DNA of 6,056 nucleotides. Source: an uncultured Clostridia bacterium. GTDB lineage: Bacteria; Bacillota; Clostridia; Oscillospirales; Ruminococcaceae. The translations under genes and the position numbers were made by a program. Every line of letters begins with the position of its first letter. Positions within the stretch are counted from its first letter, which is position 1. The stretch lies in NCBI GenBank assembly GCA_947177695.1, contig CAMWVO010000133.1, positions 1 through 6,056 on the forward strand, given 5' to 3'. The notes below the pieces were generated by a model, which saw only the letters and a program-made list of their open reading frames with translations, did not search any database and was not told the origin of the DNA. Below are positions 5,490 to 6,056 of the stretch, in pieces.

Positions 5490-6056
5490 AATTCGTTCAT
5501 CAGAATACGAATTCAGAATCGCTTGTATGAAATGACCGATGAGCCGATGGAGCAGCTACACTTCGCGCTGATAGCCGATACCATCAGCAGCGGACTGGAG
5601 GAACATATCAAAAGATTTATTTCGGAACACCAAAATACAAAAATAATCTTCATCGACACGCTCCAAAAGATACGTTCCGACTCTCCCGACAGCACATACG
5701 CGACTGATTACAAAGAGCTGTCCGTTCTCAAATCAATCGCGGATAAGAACTCTGTTGCAATCGTTCTGGTTCATCATTTGCGAAAAACAAAGGATGCCGA
5801 TCCGTTCAATATGATCTCGGGAACGACAGGACTTAGCGGTTGCGTCGATGGCAGCTTTGTTCTTTCGGAATCAAAACGCGGCTCACGAAATGCCACGCTC
5901 TACTGTGTAGGTCGTGATATAGAAAACCGTGAGATCGAATTGAAATTCGACAACGAACAACACAGATGGATTTCCGACGAAATTCTTTTCGAGAAAGAAA
6001 ATAAAAACAAAGTCTTCATTGAGAAAATATTTGATTTTATGGTTGAACGGAAGATT
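5490..6056 (+). pseudogene. RepA-like AAA ATPase (replicative helicase), 5'-truncated, runs off the right edge
   Basis: The frame is open from 5490 to the window end. Recognisable homology starts at about 5514 (QNRLYEMTDEP). It contains a Walker B strand, KIIFIDTL, with the acidic residue at 5655-5657; the AIVLVHHLRK strand with its paired histidines (5757-5786); and the SGTTGLSG loop with VDGSFVL (5817-5864). GRDIENREIELKF follows. This is the C-terminal half of the RecA-fold RepA/AAA_25 helicases found in plasmids and integrative elements of Clostridia. The first half, with the Walker A loop that binds ATP phosphates, is missing. No ribosome binding site precedes ATG 5532, the first in-frame ATG. 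The lost 5' part and the hairpin some 60 bp upstream suggest a deletion boundary near 5500-5514. It is on the opposite strand to the signalling operon and unrelated to it. The 3' end and any following genes lie outside the window. Confidence 0.82.

Noticed and set aside
5150..5500. A 116-codon minus-strand frame upstream of the FecR gene
   Set aside because: It has no ribosome binding site, no family resemblance, reads straight through the large hairpin and ends inside the direct repeats. It is more likely chance reading of non-coding DNA.

Overview
The window looks like a piece of a low-to-moderate GC Clostridia chromosome, probably a gut Oscillospiraceae/Ruminococcaceae-type bacterium. The basis is strong AGGAG/GGGAGGA-type ribosome binding sites, the style of the small phage/ICE helix-turn-helix proteins, and the Firmicutes-type IS3 and RepA helicase remnants. 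No rRNA, tRNA or CRISPR array is visible, so the taxon is inferred from protein style only.

Left part (1-1500): debris of mobile DNA. An IS3-family transposase remnant on the minus strand, with an internal deletion, a broken 3' part and a 13-base A tract, is joined through an imperfect 20-bp tandem repeat to the 3' end of a small helix-turn-helix gene, also on the minus strand. A divergent XRE-family repressor gene follows on the plus strand. It is broken twice: an in-frame TAA at codon 28 and a one-base loss in an A run near the 3' end. Between the two HTH genes is an AT-rich control region with four GTGATA/TATCAC half-sites and a larger AGCGGTT/AACCGCT dyad. A hairpin terminator ends this block.

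Centre (1583-5179): a minus-strand signalling operon. In transcription order it has two 26-bp-period direct repeats, a good sigma-A-type promoter (TTGAAA-17-CATAAT), a leader of about 107 nt, a membrane-anchored FecR-domain protein, a 5'-truncated HD-GYP remnant that keeps the GYP half but not the HD half, and, 3 bp later, an intact CHASE2-class III adenylate cyclase. The cyclase has all expected metal, adenine-recognition and transition-state residues. A terminator-like hairpin follows. The proposed logic is extracytoplasmic sensing (FecR and CHASE2 domains outside the membrane) controlling cAMP production inside. The HD-GYP remnant suggests the ancestral locus also contained a cyclic-dinucleotide phosphodiesterase.

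Right part (5180-6056): about 300 bp without a convincing gene, containing a large near-perfect hairpin at 5398-5448. After it comes a plus-strand RepA-like AAA ATPase (replicative helicase of a plasmid or integrative element) that lacks its N-terminal Walker A half and runs off the window. The signalling operon is thus flanked on both sides by decayed mobile-element genes.
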